NCBI RefSeq assembly: GCF_042477335.2
Contig: NC_091255.1
Span: 27,754,501-27,818,500, forward strand
Origin: Ovis canadensis
Lineage: Eukaryota; Chordata; Mammalia; Artiodactyla; Bovidae
DNA: 64,000 bases
Direction of reading: 5' to 3'
Shown here piece after piece: positions 14,349 through 23,855 of this stretch. The first letter of the stretch is position 1; each line of letters starts with the position of its first letter. The notes below the pieces were generated by a model. That model had not been told where the DNA came from and did no database searches. It saw only the letters and a program-made list of their open reading frames with translations. Both the position numbers and the translations under genes were made by a program.

Positions 14349-14437
14349 GGTAACCTTCATGATAAGTTTATCTATTGATATTTATAAAACATTTCTTTCC
14401 ATCTGATCATATATTGTTTTGTTTCTCTTCTCTCTCT

Positions 14438-14562
14438 CTTTTTTTTTTTTTGACTGCACCATGCTATATGCATGTTCTTAGTTCCTTGACCGAGTATCGA
14501 ACCCATCCCCACTGCAGGGGAAGCACAGAGTCCTCACCACTAAACCACCAGGGAAATCCCTC
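14438..14562 (-). repeat. CHR-type SINE
   Basis: Starts at a 12-T run, then 'ttccttgaccgagtatcgaaccc' and 'cactaaaccaccagggaaatccc'. Absent from the C spacer copy at about 63500. Confidence 0.7.
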
Positions 14563-14639
14563 CATGACTAGGTTTTTATCTGAGGAATAGAATTTTAGAG
14601 GGAATATATCCCTTTTTGAAGCCCCAAGAAGACTCATAT

Positions 14640-14745
14640 GGCTCAGGCTATCACTAATGAGCTGTGTGACTTTTGGAATGACCTTTAAACACCCTGAGCC
14701 TCAGTTTCCCTACCTGGAAAATGGGTATAACCAGGCCTTCCCAGC
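14640..14745 (+). repeat. MIR-like SINE
   Basis: 'gagctgtgtgac' and 'cctgagcctcagtttcc' followed by 'ggaaaatgggtataa' is the MIR core. The same element is at 63590-63670. Confidence 0.65.
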
Positions 14746-15099
14746 ACAACCTCCACCCAGTGCACCAGTAGCACCCAGCTGCCCGGGCCCCACCAAGCAG
14801 CTCTGTTTCTGTCTGGACCTGCAAGAGACAGCCATGTTCTCAGGAACAGTGACATCTAGAAGCTCCCTGCAGAATGAGTGTGGTCAGGATCTCTGAGCCA
14901 ACATGAACCTCTATGCACTATTGGATCTCAGTGCAGATCACAGGAGGCCAGCAGAGGGGAAAGGGCCCTGGTGAGGAGCACCCATTTCCACCCTCTCCTC
15001 CCCTCCCTGCCTTTTTCCCTGTTTCTAAACCTACAGCATCTCCTGGATCCTCCCCCACTGGGTAACAGTCCAGTTGCTTTGGTTTCTATACATTTTAAA

Positions 15100-16290
15100 G
15101 TTCTCCAGGCGCAGTGGTCTTCCTGGCCAGTGTGTAAAGTGATAGTGCCCACAGAGGCGGGGGAGAGATGGCCTTCAGGGACACCCAGTCTCCTTACAGA
15201 AACCAGGGAGTTCCAGGGCTGTGGTGGGGTGCGTCCCAGTGGACAGGAAGCAGCTCTGGGGCTCTAAGAAAACAACTCCTGCGGTGAGAGAGGAGGGGAG
15301 CAGCAACCTGGAAAGAACACGGAAGGGCAGACCAGCTTCTCCGTGACCATCTCCTGGGTGCTGCTCAGGACGGCAGCGGGTGAGCATCCCCAGGATTCCT
15401 GCATCTGACAAACGTTTACTGAGCTCATTGTGGGTGCATCTACTGTTCTAAGTAAGAACTGGGAAAATGATGGTTGTTTTGCATGAAGGGAGCAGGGCTT
15501 CTGAGGTGGGTAACAAGCCAGCATGGCGGCAAGGGACATACTTTAAAGATGGCCTCTCTGTGCTGAACCATTTACTAGTTGGATGACCTCAAGCAAGTTA
15601 CTTTCCCTCTCTGGGCCTCAGTTTCTGCATCTATAAAATGGGGTTAATCCTGGAGTCCCTGCCCAGATCTGGGGAAAAGACTAAGTGAGCTTGAAGGAAG
15701 ATTGAGAGAGCTTGAATGGTGTCTGGCCCACTGCAGGAGCTCTCAAAATGTTTAGAGTTGTTTTTAGGAGTGTTTAGGAGATTGAGCGCAGCAGGGAAGG
15801 CCTCCTGAGGAGGTGTCTGCTCTCTGACAGGCAAGAGAGCAAGGCAGGGCAGGTCAAGGGAGTAAGAGAAGGGGCCATCTCAGGAGTTAAGGGGGAGCTG
15901 GGTGCCCCTGCACTGTGGGCTGCAGAGGGCTTCCTTCTGTGCCTTTTGACTTCCTGTGTGGAGGCCCCATCACAGGATGCCTTGTTGAAACCAGGGGTCC
16001 CCCACCTCCAGGTCACATAGTAGTGTTGGTCAGGGCTTCTTAGGAACTGGGCCACACAGCAGGCAGTGAATGGCGGGCAGGTTAGTGCATATTCATCTGT
16101 ATTTACAGCCACTCCCCATCACTCACATCCCCTCGTCCTTGGAAAAATAATCTTCCACAAAACCAGTCCCTTTGTCACACAGGTTGGGGCCAGCTGGTTT
16201 AAACCCTTATCACTCCTTGTCATACATGTAAAATTGAGCCTCATAGAGGTGGAAGCCACTTGTTCAAGGCCCCTGGATGGAAAGTGGCTG
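15100..16290. other. gene-free stretch before galectin copy 2
   Basis: It holds a MIR-like element at 15565-15700 ('ttggatgacctcaagcaagttac', 'ctgggcctcagtttctgcatc'). No galectin exon 2 counterpart was found here, although exon 3 and exon 4 remnants follow. Confidence 0.5.
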
Positions 16291-17015
16291 AGGAGCGAGG
16301 TGCCTTAATTCCCCGAACCTGGAGAATAAGGTTCCCACAGAGAGAGCCCTGCAGGAGCAGACAAGCAAAGAGGGGATGGCCCCAGTACAGGCGGTTTCTG
16401 TGCTCACCGTGTGCTGGGCCCGACGCTGCAGGAGGAGCCTCTCCCTGCCTCGGCGTCCCAAGAGGCTGGGCACGTGGCCTGACTGAGGGCTTCCTGGAAT
16501 GGGGAAGAAGAGGGCTTCCTAGACACACACCAGCCTCCACTGAGGGAAAGACACGCACACTGAGGTCCCTGTCCTTGGAGAGCTAGTTTATTCTGTCTCC
16601 CTTTTAGACACCAATCTGTTCCTGTGCCCTCAGTGTCACCTGTCCTCTCCAGCTGTCCCCTTTCCCAACTGAGCAAACAGGCCGGCCTCTAAGGAGCCGC
16701 CACTTGACCCCAAAGCCTCTCACTTCTAGGCACATATTTCCGCTTCCATCTTGGACACAGATTTCTATACCCATTTTCTCCTTATTTTTAGAAAGTGATA
16801 CTTTAAGGGCAAAATGTGGTAATTGCACAAAAACACACTAAGTCAAATTAGATGAACAAAAGTGATGGCAACAAACTAGAGACTGGTACCAACCAGCCAC
16901 ACAGGGTGTATGCATGTTCCCAGATGGGTGTCAGTCAAAGTGGCAGCGCCTCCTGATCCCTCCCTTGGCAGTAACCCAGGTCACTGAGCCCTGTCTGACT
17001 TCCCTCCACAAACAT

Positions 17016-17214
17016 TTGCTGGGAACTTTCAGACCAAGTGCAATGACAATGACATTGCCTTCCCCTTCAACCCTCGGTTTGAAAACAGTGGGTATGTGGT
17101 CTGCAACAAGAAGCAGGAAAGAAGCTGGAGCCCGAGGAGGGGAAGATGCAGACGCCCTCCCAGAGGGGGAGTCAGTTTGAGTTCTGCTTCTAGGTACAGA
17201 GTTCAAAGTTCAAG
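17016..17214 (+). pseudogene. LGALS9: galectin-9-like copy 2, decayed exon 3
   Basis: Recognisable residues are NFQTKCNDNDIAF, NPRFENSGYVVCN and SFEFC-type remnants. Four lesions are visible against copy 1. The acceptor CCTAG is gone (the region reads cacaaacatttgct). The His of the H-N-R motif is Pro (CCC). One base is missing near 17133 after the Trp codon, which shifts the frame. In the restored frame an AAG codon has become TAG (17191-17193). The donor AAG|gtgagc survives. The first His is essential for galactoside binding in all galectins, so even a frame-restored product would not be expected to bind sugar. This is a unitary loss within the duplicate, not a retrocopy, because flanking introns are conserved. 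Confidence 0.92.
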
Positions 17215-17933
17215 GTGAGCAGGAACTCTCCTCTCTTCCCTTCAGCTGCTTGTCCCGCACCCACATCGGGTGGTGTGGACAGTCTTTAAACAGCCACGTA
17301 AGCAACACCTTTGCACAGAGAAGAGGACCATTTCCTTGGAAGGCTAAGGCTGCAGTCCGCTTCCACACCTTCAGCTGAAACTCCAGTTGCACCTCTTGTT
17401 TCTTTTGCTCTGGAAATAAGCACTAGATAAGTCACCATGGTGCTTTTTGGCCGCCAGGGTCTTTAAATCCAAATTAATTCCGATCTTCTCTTGTGGCTCT
17501 TCTTCTGCTCTAGGTCCCTGGGAACATCTGAGTTTCTGTTACATTGTTGCTGCCTTTTTCCAGATGTTATTAATGGCTTTGTTTTGCAGGGCATTGCACG
17601 TTGCTTTTGGAAGTAGGGCAGTATCTCTGGGTTTGGGGAGATGGGAGGGGGAGTGAGTACATCCGTGTCCCTGCTTCTTTGTGTGAACGTGGATGTCCCC
17701 ACCCCCTCATCCTGCTACCTGATGTAAACGTCCAGGTTGTGTTTGGATGCATTTCGGGTCCAAAGCATGTTCTTGTAACTGATACAGATCTCAAGACGGA
17801 TGCCCAGGCCTACAGAGGATTGATGTGAAAACTATAGACATGGGTCAAAACTTCTACAGGCAGGGGTCCCAGAGTTCAGGTGTGCTCCCACCTGGCCAGG
17901 GACCACTACTGGCATGTGCTCTCATCACGGCAA

Positions 17934-18044
17934 GTGATGCTCAATGGGAAGAGCTTCACGCAATATGACCGCTGCGTGCCTTTTGGTCAAGTCACCACCA
18001 TCTGAGGCATGGAATCTGTGCGGCTGTCCTCCATCAGCTTCCAG
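17934..18044 (+). pseudogene. LGALS9: galectin-9-like copy 2, decayed exon 4
   Basis: Reads VMLNGKSFTQYDRCVPFGQ, VTTI, stop, GMESVRLSSISFQ. The length is exactly 111 nt as in copy 1. TGA at 18003-18005 interrupts the frame where copy 1 has a sense codon. The acceptor CAACAG of copy 1 is CGGCAA here, so the obligatory AG is lost. The donor CCAG|gtcagg is plausible. Together with the damaged exon 3 this makes copy 2 a pseudogene. No first or second exon was found for it. Confidence 0.92.
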
Positions 18045-18299
18045 GTCAGGCTGTCCCCTGCCCGGGGCTGGGTGTGGGGCCCTGTCCTCTGTGTCTGGGC
18101 CCTGCTGCGTGGACCCGAAGTTGCCAGCCAGTCTTCTACCCAGCGGCTCTGGGAACACCACTGGCTCGCTTGTCCTGTCCTTCTTGTGTCCCGTGTCTCT
18201 CTGGGATATCTGCTCAGTCTGCTGGACTAGTAGGGCATGTGTCTCTGTCACTCTCTGTTCCCACCCTGCTTACGAGGCCGTGGGGTACTTAGAAGAACC

Positions 18300-18470
18300 C
18301 GGGCTTGGGAATCAAACTGAATCCTGCTCAGATCCCCAGCTCTGCCATTCTCATCGGCTGGGGGGTCTTAGACACGTGACTGCACCTTTCGAAGCCTTGG
18401 TTTTCTCCCCTGTGGAATGAGCAGCCTGCAGCCCCACAGCTCGCTGTGTGAGTTCAGTGAAGCAACACAG
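18300..18470 (+). repeat. MIR-like SINE (copy-2 orthologue of 5985-6150)
   Basis: Same MIR pattern in the same position relative to galectin exon 4 as in copy 1. Confidence 0.55.
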
Positions 18471-18984
18471 GTCAAAGAGCACGAAGTAGCCTGCTGGGGA
18501 CACTCGGGTCTATTTGGTCATCTTTGCGTTTTACAGTCTTTGAATGTTTCACCAACATCGAAAAGGTCAGTTGTAATTTTGCAAGATGAAACTTTTCTGG
18601 AGCTGGACAGTGGTGATGGGGGTGAATTTAACACAGTTGAAATGTATTTACTCTCAGTATGGTCAATTTTCAGTGATATGCATTTCAGCACTGTTTAGGG
18701 AAAGAGATGAGGCAGATTGCTTCTTCCTCCTGAGGATGGAAAGGCCCTAGGAGACAGATTGCCTCCAGGGTGCTCACCAGAAATTCCCAGACTGGCTGAC
18801 TAAGTCTTCATTCCCGGGGAAGGTAGAAGCTGCCAGCCAGGTCAGGTGTCACACCTCGGTTTGGTATCATGGGCTTCAGCAAAAGTGACGCCATTTTAAG
18901 CCTGTGGTTTTCTCTTTAACTATTCCCCACTTATTGAGCAAACTTTCAGCCTAACCAAGAGATCAATCAGAATTTGAGGTCTTC

Positions 18985-19262
18985 AGAATTGAAAGAGACA
19001 CATGTACCCCAAGGTTCATCACAGCACTGTTTACAATAGCTCTGACATGGAAGCAACCTAGATGTCCATCGGCAGACGAATAGATAGGAAAGCTGTGGTA
19101 CATATACACAATGGAATATTACACAGCTATTAAAAAGAATGCATTTGAATCAGTTCTAATGAGGTGGATGAAACTGGAGCCTATTCTACAGAGTGAAGGA
19201 AGTCAGAAAGAAAAACACCAATACACTATATTATGATGGAATTTAGAAAGATGGTAACGATG
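18985..19262 (+). repeat. L1 fragment, 3'-truncated
   Basis: Contains 'caaggttcatcacagcactgt', 'agcaacctagatgtccatcgg', 'tacacaatggaatattacacagc' and 'tggatgaaactggagcc', the L1 ORF2-to-3'UTR junction of ruminant L1. It stops abruptly at BovB sequence without a poly-A. Confidence 0.85.
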
Positions 19263-20265
19263 ACCCTGTTGTTTTTGAGATTGTATCCAAGTACTGCATT
19301 TTGGACTCTTTTGTTGACCATGATGGCTACTCCATTTCTTCTGAGGGATTCCTGCCCACAGTAGTAGATATAATGGTCATCTGAGTTAAATTCACCCATT
19401 CCACTCCATTTTAGTTCGCTTGTTCCTAGAATGTCAACGTTTACTCTTGCCATCTCTTGTTTGACCACTTCCAATTTGCCTTGATTCATGGGCCTGACAT
19501 TCCAGGTTCCTATGCAATACTGCTCTTTACAGCACCGGACCTTGCTTCTATCACCAGTCACATCCACAGCTAGGTATTATTTTTGCTTTGGCTGCATCCC
19601 TTCATTCTGTCTGGAGTTATTTCTCCACTGACCTCCAGTAGCATATTGGGCACCTACTGACCTGGGGAGTTCCTCTTTCAGTATCCTATCATTTTGCCTT
19701 TTCACACTGTTCATGGGGTTCTCAAGGCAAGAATACTGAAGTGGTTTGCCATTCCCTTCTCCAGTGGACCACATTCTGTCAGACCTCTCCACCATGACCC
19801 GCCCGCCTTGGGTTGCCCCGTGGGCATGGCTTCGTTTCATTGAGTTAGACAGGCTGTGGTCCTAGTGTGATTAGATTGACTAATTTTCTGTGAGCATGGT
19901 TTCAGTGTGTCTGCCCTCTGATGCCCTCTTGCAACACTTACCATCTTACTTGGGTTTCTTACCTTGGGCTTGGGGTATCTCTTCACTGCTCCTTACCTTG
20001 GAAGAGGGGTATCTCCTCCCGCTGCCCTTCCTGACTTTCAATGTGGGATAGCTCCTCTAGGCCCTCCTGCACCCGCACAGCCACCACTCCTTGGGCGTGG
20101 GGTTGCTCCTCCTGGTCGCTGCCCTGGCCTCGGGCTTGGTATTGCTCCTTCCTGCCACCGTCCCTGGCCTCGGACACGGGGTATCTCCTCCCGGCCGCTG
20201 CCCCTGACCTCGGACGTGGGGTATCTCTTGGCCACGCTTAGTGCGCCGGGCCACCGCTGCCGTCT
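19263..20265 (-). mobile_element. BovB LINE, 5' part (5' UTR repeats plus endonuclease start)
   Basis: The minus strand encodes the start of the BovB APE-type endonuclease: GTWNVRPMNQGKLEVVKQEM, ILGTSELKWSGMGEF and GVAIMVNKRV (about 19260-19567). Upstream on the minus strand (19960-20262) lies the GC-rich BovB 5' leader, made of about seven degenerate units around 'gagataccccacg.ccgagg' alternating with 'gcagcaacccc'-type units. The 3' two thirds of the element are missing and no target duplication was found, so it was truncated by rearrangement, not by incomplete reverse transcription. Confidence 0.85.
19960..20262 (-). repeat. degenerate tandem repeats of the BovB 5' leader
   Basis: Units of about 40 bp, each with 'gg.gta(t)ctcctc.cgctgcc' on the plus strand. 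An inverted cousin occurs at 56112-56354, with 'gagataccccacgcccaagg'. Confidence 0.75.
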
Positions 20266-20955
20266 GCAATGCTGCCAGGAAGATGCATTTCAAGCCTTGT
20301 CTCTCAAAGACTTTTAAGAGAATTTCAAGCCCCGACAAATGAGGGGATTCTTTTTCAGGGAAGAGCACCATGCTGGTCAGCCTAACTGTGTCAGGCTGAT
20401 TCTACTCCAAAATCACCAACATGGACAGACAACAGAAAGAACTCAGAGGTGCAGAGACGTTGTGATTTGCTTAAGGTCACCAAAGTATTTATTGGCAGAG
20501 TTCAGACCTGACCTGGGGGGCCACAGAAGACACCTCTGCCCAAGGTGCATGGAGAGCACAGTCTGTCTGAATGGGATCCTGGCATCACTGGGTATCTCCC
20601 AGGGCCAGCTGTGCACACCGGGCTCCGAGGGGCTTCCCTGGATTCTGAGTGGTTGTGCGCCTCAAGGACACGGGGTAGGACTGAATTGGGCTTGTGGGTG
20701 CTTTTTTGTTTGGCCTGCACAGTGTTTACTTTAATTCGCTGCCAAAGAAAATGTATAATGTGGAGAGAACAGTATCATCAACAATATACACCCATCCCTC
20801 ACTTTCAACTCTTGACCTATCTGCTTCACTTCTATCCAACCCTCCTTCTCTTTCCACCCCTGGATTATTTTGCAGCAAATCTAGATATATGATCTCATTG
20901 CAAATATTCATAATGCTCTATCACAAAGAAACTCTTCTACAATCCTTTATAAAGG

Positions 20956-21090
20956 CTTACTGCTGCTGCTGCTAAGTCGCTTCAGTCATGTCCGACTCTA
21001 TGCGACCCCATAGATAACCACCCACCAGGCTCCTCTGCCCACAGGATTCTCCAGGCAAGATCACTCGAGTGGGTTGCCATTTCTTTCTCC
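20956..21090 (+). repeat. Bov-A2 monomer
   Basis: Begins 'ctgctgctgctgctaagtcgc' and ends 'ggttgccatttctttctcc'. Flanking 'ttataaaggct' occurs on both sides (20949 and 21091), a target-site duplication. P1 copy A is empty at about 1795. Confidence 0.85.
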
Positions 21091-21452
21091 TTATAAAGGC
21101 TCTTCTCCACAAATTAGAAAGTTTTACAGAAAAAAAGTATCCTAGATTTCTGTCTCCTTCTAAAGACTTAGAAACTCTGCTCACACTGGACTGGGAGGTA
21201 ATCACAGGTTACAGCTGAGTGGACACTGCTCTTTAGATAAGGATGATGATGCCTACTTAGCTGCAGTCCCCACCACTCCCTACTGTACCCTACCTGGCCA
21301 GCTCACCTATACTTATCACCTGCCTGGCTCCTCTAAGCATTGAACTTTTGTATGAAACTGACCTAAAGGAGAAGGCAGGAAAGACTTCAACAACTTGAAA
21401 CATGTGAAAATCGACTATGAGATAGAACTGTGTTGAAGGCCGTTTGCAAAAC

Positions 21453-21987
21453 TGTTGTAGCCACGCATTCCAGGAAACAAACTCACTCAGAAGGCAATGC
21501 AGATATTGGAGAGCAGTTTCTTAGTCCAGCGGGCCCAAGGCAGAGTCTCCTCTTAGCCAAGGACCCCACCCAGTTTTTGTGAAAACCTTATTATATACCT
21601 TAAGTGTGGGTGCTCAAACCCACCTCCCCAAATTCCCTGGAACTAGTCTGAACAAAGGAAAAGAAAGATACAAAGTTAACCCATGATTCATATGCCTTAA
21701 GCCTAGATAGTTAACAGTGGACAATTATCCATAGGCCTGCAGTCATACCCCAATAAGTGTAATAGAATTAATGATTCTGTTCGGTTACACAGATAATTAG
21801 GGTATTCTTTTAGGGGACAGAAAGTCTAGGTATGAGCCCTGGTGCTCTCCCATCCGGAGGAGGGTCTGGTTTTCCAGTTGGCATGTCATTTCCATAGACA
21901 CTGGGCATTTAGCTCAAAGTCCACAGTCTGGCCCAAGATGGAGTCCTACTTTCAAGATAGAGCCTGTTCTGTCTGTTTCCTCCTTCA
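21453..21987 (-). mobile_element. solo LTR of an endogenous retrovirus
   Basis: This 535-bp block splits the P1 alignment exactly between 'gtttgcaaaac' and 'accacattagat', which are contiguous in copy A (2140-2155). It has TG...CA ends (tgttgtag...cttca on the plus strand). The minus-strand reading has a 'gtatataataagg' box near its 3' half. A short 'aac' flanks both ends. No internal retroviral genes are present. Orientation and class are inferred. Confidence 0.65.
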
Positions 21988-22491
21988 AACCACATTAGAT
22001 AAAAGGCATTCTGAAAGGAAGCTTGACACGTAGAAATGTAATCAATCTGGAAATTTTGCTTAGAGGGACCAGGGTGGAAGCAGTGGGTGGTAGAGAGACA
22101 ACCTAGTACACGCCATTCTTATCCACAGACTTTTTCTCAATCACAAGTTCATCCAGAAGGTGGGGTTTATCCCTATCTCACAGATGAGGAAACTGAGGCA
22201 AAGAGAAGTTAAACAAGCTTCCCCAGGCCACTCAGCTAACAGACAGCAGGATTAGGATTCACACCTGGAGGTTGTCTGGCTCTAAAATGAAGCATCTTTA
22301 CCATAAGCCTGGGTCCTTTAAAGAGGCTCAGGAAAGAGAACACGACAAAGTGATGGGGCCCAGGAGGCGTGGAGATGCCAGTGAGGACTTGGGAGGCTTC
22401 CTGGGGCCTGGAGGAAGGATGGGAGCCCAGGAGCAGGAGCAGAAGAGGGGCTGCCCCCCTAGCTGCAGAGAGCACCCGGGAAGAGGCTGTT

Positions 22492-22504
22492 GGGGGGGGG
22501 GGGG
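22492..22504 (+). repeat. G homopolymer
   Basis: A run of about a dozen G, absent from copy A at the equivalent position (about 2570). Such a run is prone to length errors in assemblies. Confidence 0.6.
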
Positions 22505-22775
22505 CAAAGTTCAAAGTCACCATTGTTCTCTGGGTGGAGTGGGCAGGAGGGAGAAGTGACTTCTTGGCCTGTTCAGGTGAGCAGAAGGCTTATCCTGGAG
22601 AACAGGTGGGATTCCCTTTGGTACCTGGGGTCCCTGAATCCCCAGCCAGGCCTTGGGGACTTTGTAGGAGCTTGGGCTGGGGTCCAGCCACCCCCTTACT
22701 CCCCTGGTTCTTTCCTGTCTCAGGGCTATGCACACGCCACTTCCTCCTCCTAGCAGCCGCCAATCCGTCCCTGCA

Positions 22776-23364
22776 ACTTTTTCCTCTTAGAAGCTGCCAG
22801 CTATCCAGACCAGCCCAGCAACGAACTGACCTGAGGGAGCGGTGCCACAGAAGAATAAGGAAAAAGAAGACTCAGAAATAAGGTGGGGGTCAGCAGACAA
22901 AAGCCCAGATCCTAATCCTAGCATTCCTTTTATTGTTAACATCCACTTCCTTATTTGTGCTCTAGAGATATCTCTTTACAATTTCAGATCGGGGATAAAG
23001 AAACACAACGCACAGTCCTCAGTGTCAAATTTCAGGCCCTTCATGACTTTGTTTAGCCCTTTGGTTAGTGACGCCCTTTCTCAGCAACTCCCTCAAGGCT
23101 CTGGTTAAGGGAACAGTCACTAATGGTTTTCCATCAGTCACATCAGTACTTCAATGTCATGTACTTTTAACTGCTCCCAGCCCTTCACCTGGGGGTGATG
23201 AGAGAGTCATTCTTATTTTTCAAGAAGCCCTGTTAATTATAATACAGGCCTGTGCATAGCATATTCCTTATATATCTCCCTTTTTTATGTTTTGAAGCTT
23301 ACTTTTGGTGATTATCGGTGATCATAGAAGCCAAAGCGATAATTGCTAATTGCTGTTGTCGTCC
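22776..23364. other. junction zone between galectin-related and KSR1-related DNA
   Basis: No exon or clear repeat is recognised. It holds the breakpoint where P1 homology stops and the KSR1 segment begins. Confidence 0.4.
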
Positions 23365-23690
23365 CTCGACTTTTTAAAAAAAATTTTAATTGGAGGCTAA
23401 TTACTTTACAATATTGTGGTGGTCTTTGCCATGCATCCACATGGATCAGCCATGGGTGTACATGTGTTCCCCATCCTGACCCCCCTCCCACCTGCTTCCT
23501 CATACCATCCCTCGGGGTCATCCCAGAGCACCGGCCCTGAGCACCCTGTCTCATGCATCGAACCTGGACTGGCGATCTGTTTCACACATGGTAATATACA
23601 CGTTTCAATGCTATTCTCTCAGGTCATCCCACCCTCGCCTTCTCGAGCAGAGTCCAAAAGTCTGTTCTTTACATCTGTGTAAAGAGCCCG
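23365..23690 (-). repeat. L1 3' end
   Basis: Reverse complement ends 'ggaggctaattactttacaat' then T/A-rich tail at 23368-23390, plus 'gggtgtacatgtgttcccca' and 'agagtccaaaagtctgttct', landmarks of ruminant L1 3' UTR. Confidence 0.85.
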
Positions 23691-23800
23691 CGTGGGACTC
23701 AGGGAGGGGCCGCTGGGGAAGCACCTCTGCCCTGTGTCTCCGGGGGTAGTGGGAATGGGCCTCATGCTTGTATTTTTTTTTTTTTTTTCGTTTCCTCCAG

Positions 23801-23855
23801 ACATTTTGGCATTTCCACAGGCAGCACCGTTCGCCGATGGAGCGGACAGTTCCCG
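23801..23855 (+). pseudogene. KSR1: KSR1-like exon preceding the kinase (Pro/Ala-rich linker)
   Basis: Read in the KSR1 phase, the 55-nt exon gives ILAFPQAAPFADGADSSR after a split Asn/Asp codon. Human KSR1 has NISAFAHAAPLPEAADGTR directly before LDDQPKADV. The acceptor is a long T-run (about 16 T) then TTTCCTCCAG; the donor is CCCG|gtaggc. The last two bases, CG, join G at 24909 to give Arg, so the phase is preserved to the next exon. This is the most 5' KSR1 exon found: the CA1-CA4 domains and the preceding 'GHCWKCLL' exon are not present between 22.8 and 23.8 kb. The identification rests on phase, position and partial identity. Confidence 0.72.

Larger units (their letters stand above)
8178..15100 (+). 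repeat. duplicated spacer P3, copy A (paralogue at 58792-64000)
   Basis: Ordered shared landmarks: 'agagatcagagtccactctg' counterpart (8380 / 59070), 'gcagctcagcaacaacca' counterpart (9345 / 59806), 'ggcaggaagagacatgtggggtcact' split block (9512 / 59963), 'ccaagtttcca' (11260 / 62729), 'gaggattgcaaag' counterpart (11370 / 62840), 'cccatgccag'-type MIR block (14640 / 63580). Copies differ mainly by later retrotransposon insertions. Confidence 0.85.
16290..18983 (+). repeat. duplicated segment P2, copy 2
   Basis: Paralogue of 3880-6900 including introns and a MIR; see that entry for landmarks. The right end is cut by L1 sequence near 18985. Confidence 0.87.
20268..22775 (+). repeat. duplicated segment P1, copy B
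   Basis: Paralogue of 1105-2865. It is longer because it carries a Bov-A2 (20959-21090) and an LTR (21453-21987). Homology ends near 22775, about 200 bp short of where galectin exon 2 should be; KSR1-linked DNA follows. Confidence 0.85.

Noticed and set aside
5728..23855. Possible galectin-KSR1 fusion transcript (galectin exon 4 spliced to the KSR1-like exon at 23801)
   Set aside because: Galectin exon 4 ends in phase 0 while the KSR1-like exon needs one preceding base. The join would be out of the KSR1 frame, and the next KSR1 exon lacks its acceptor AG.
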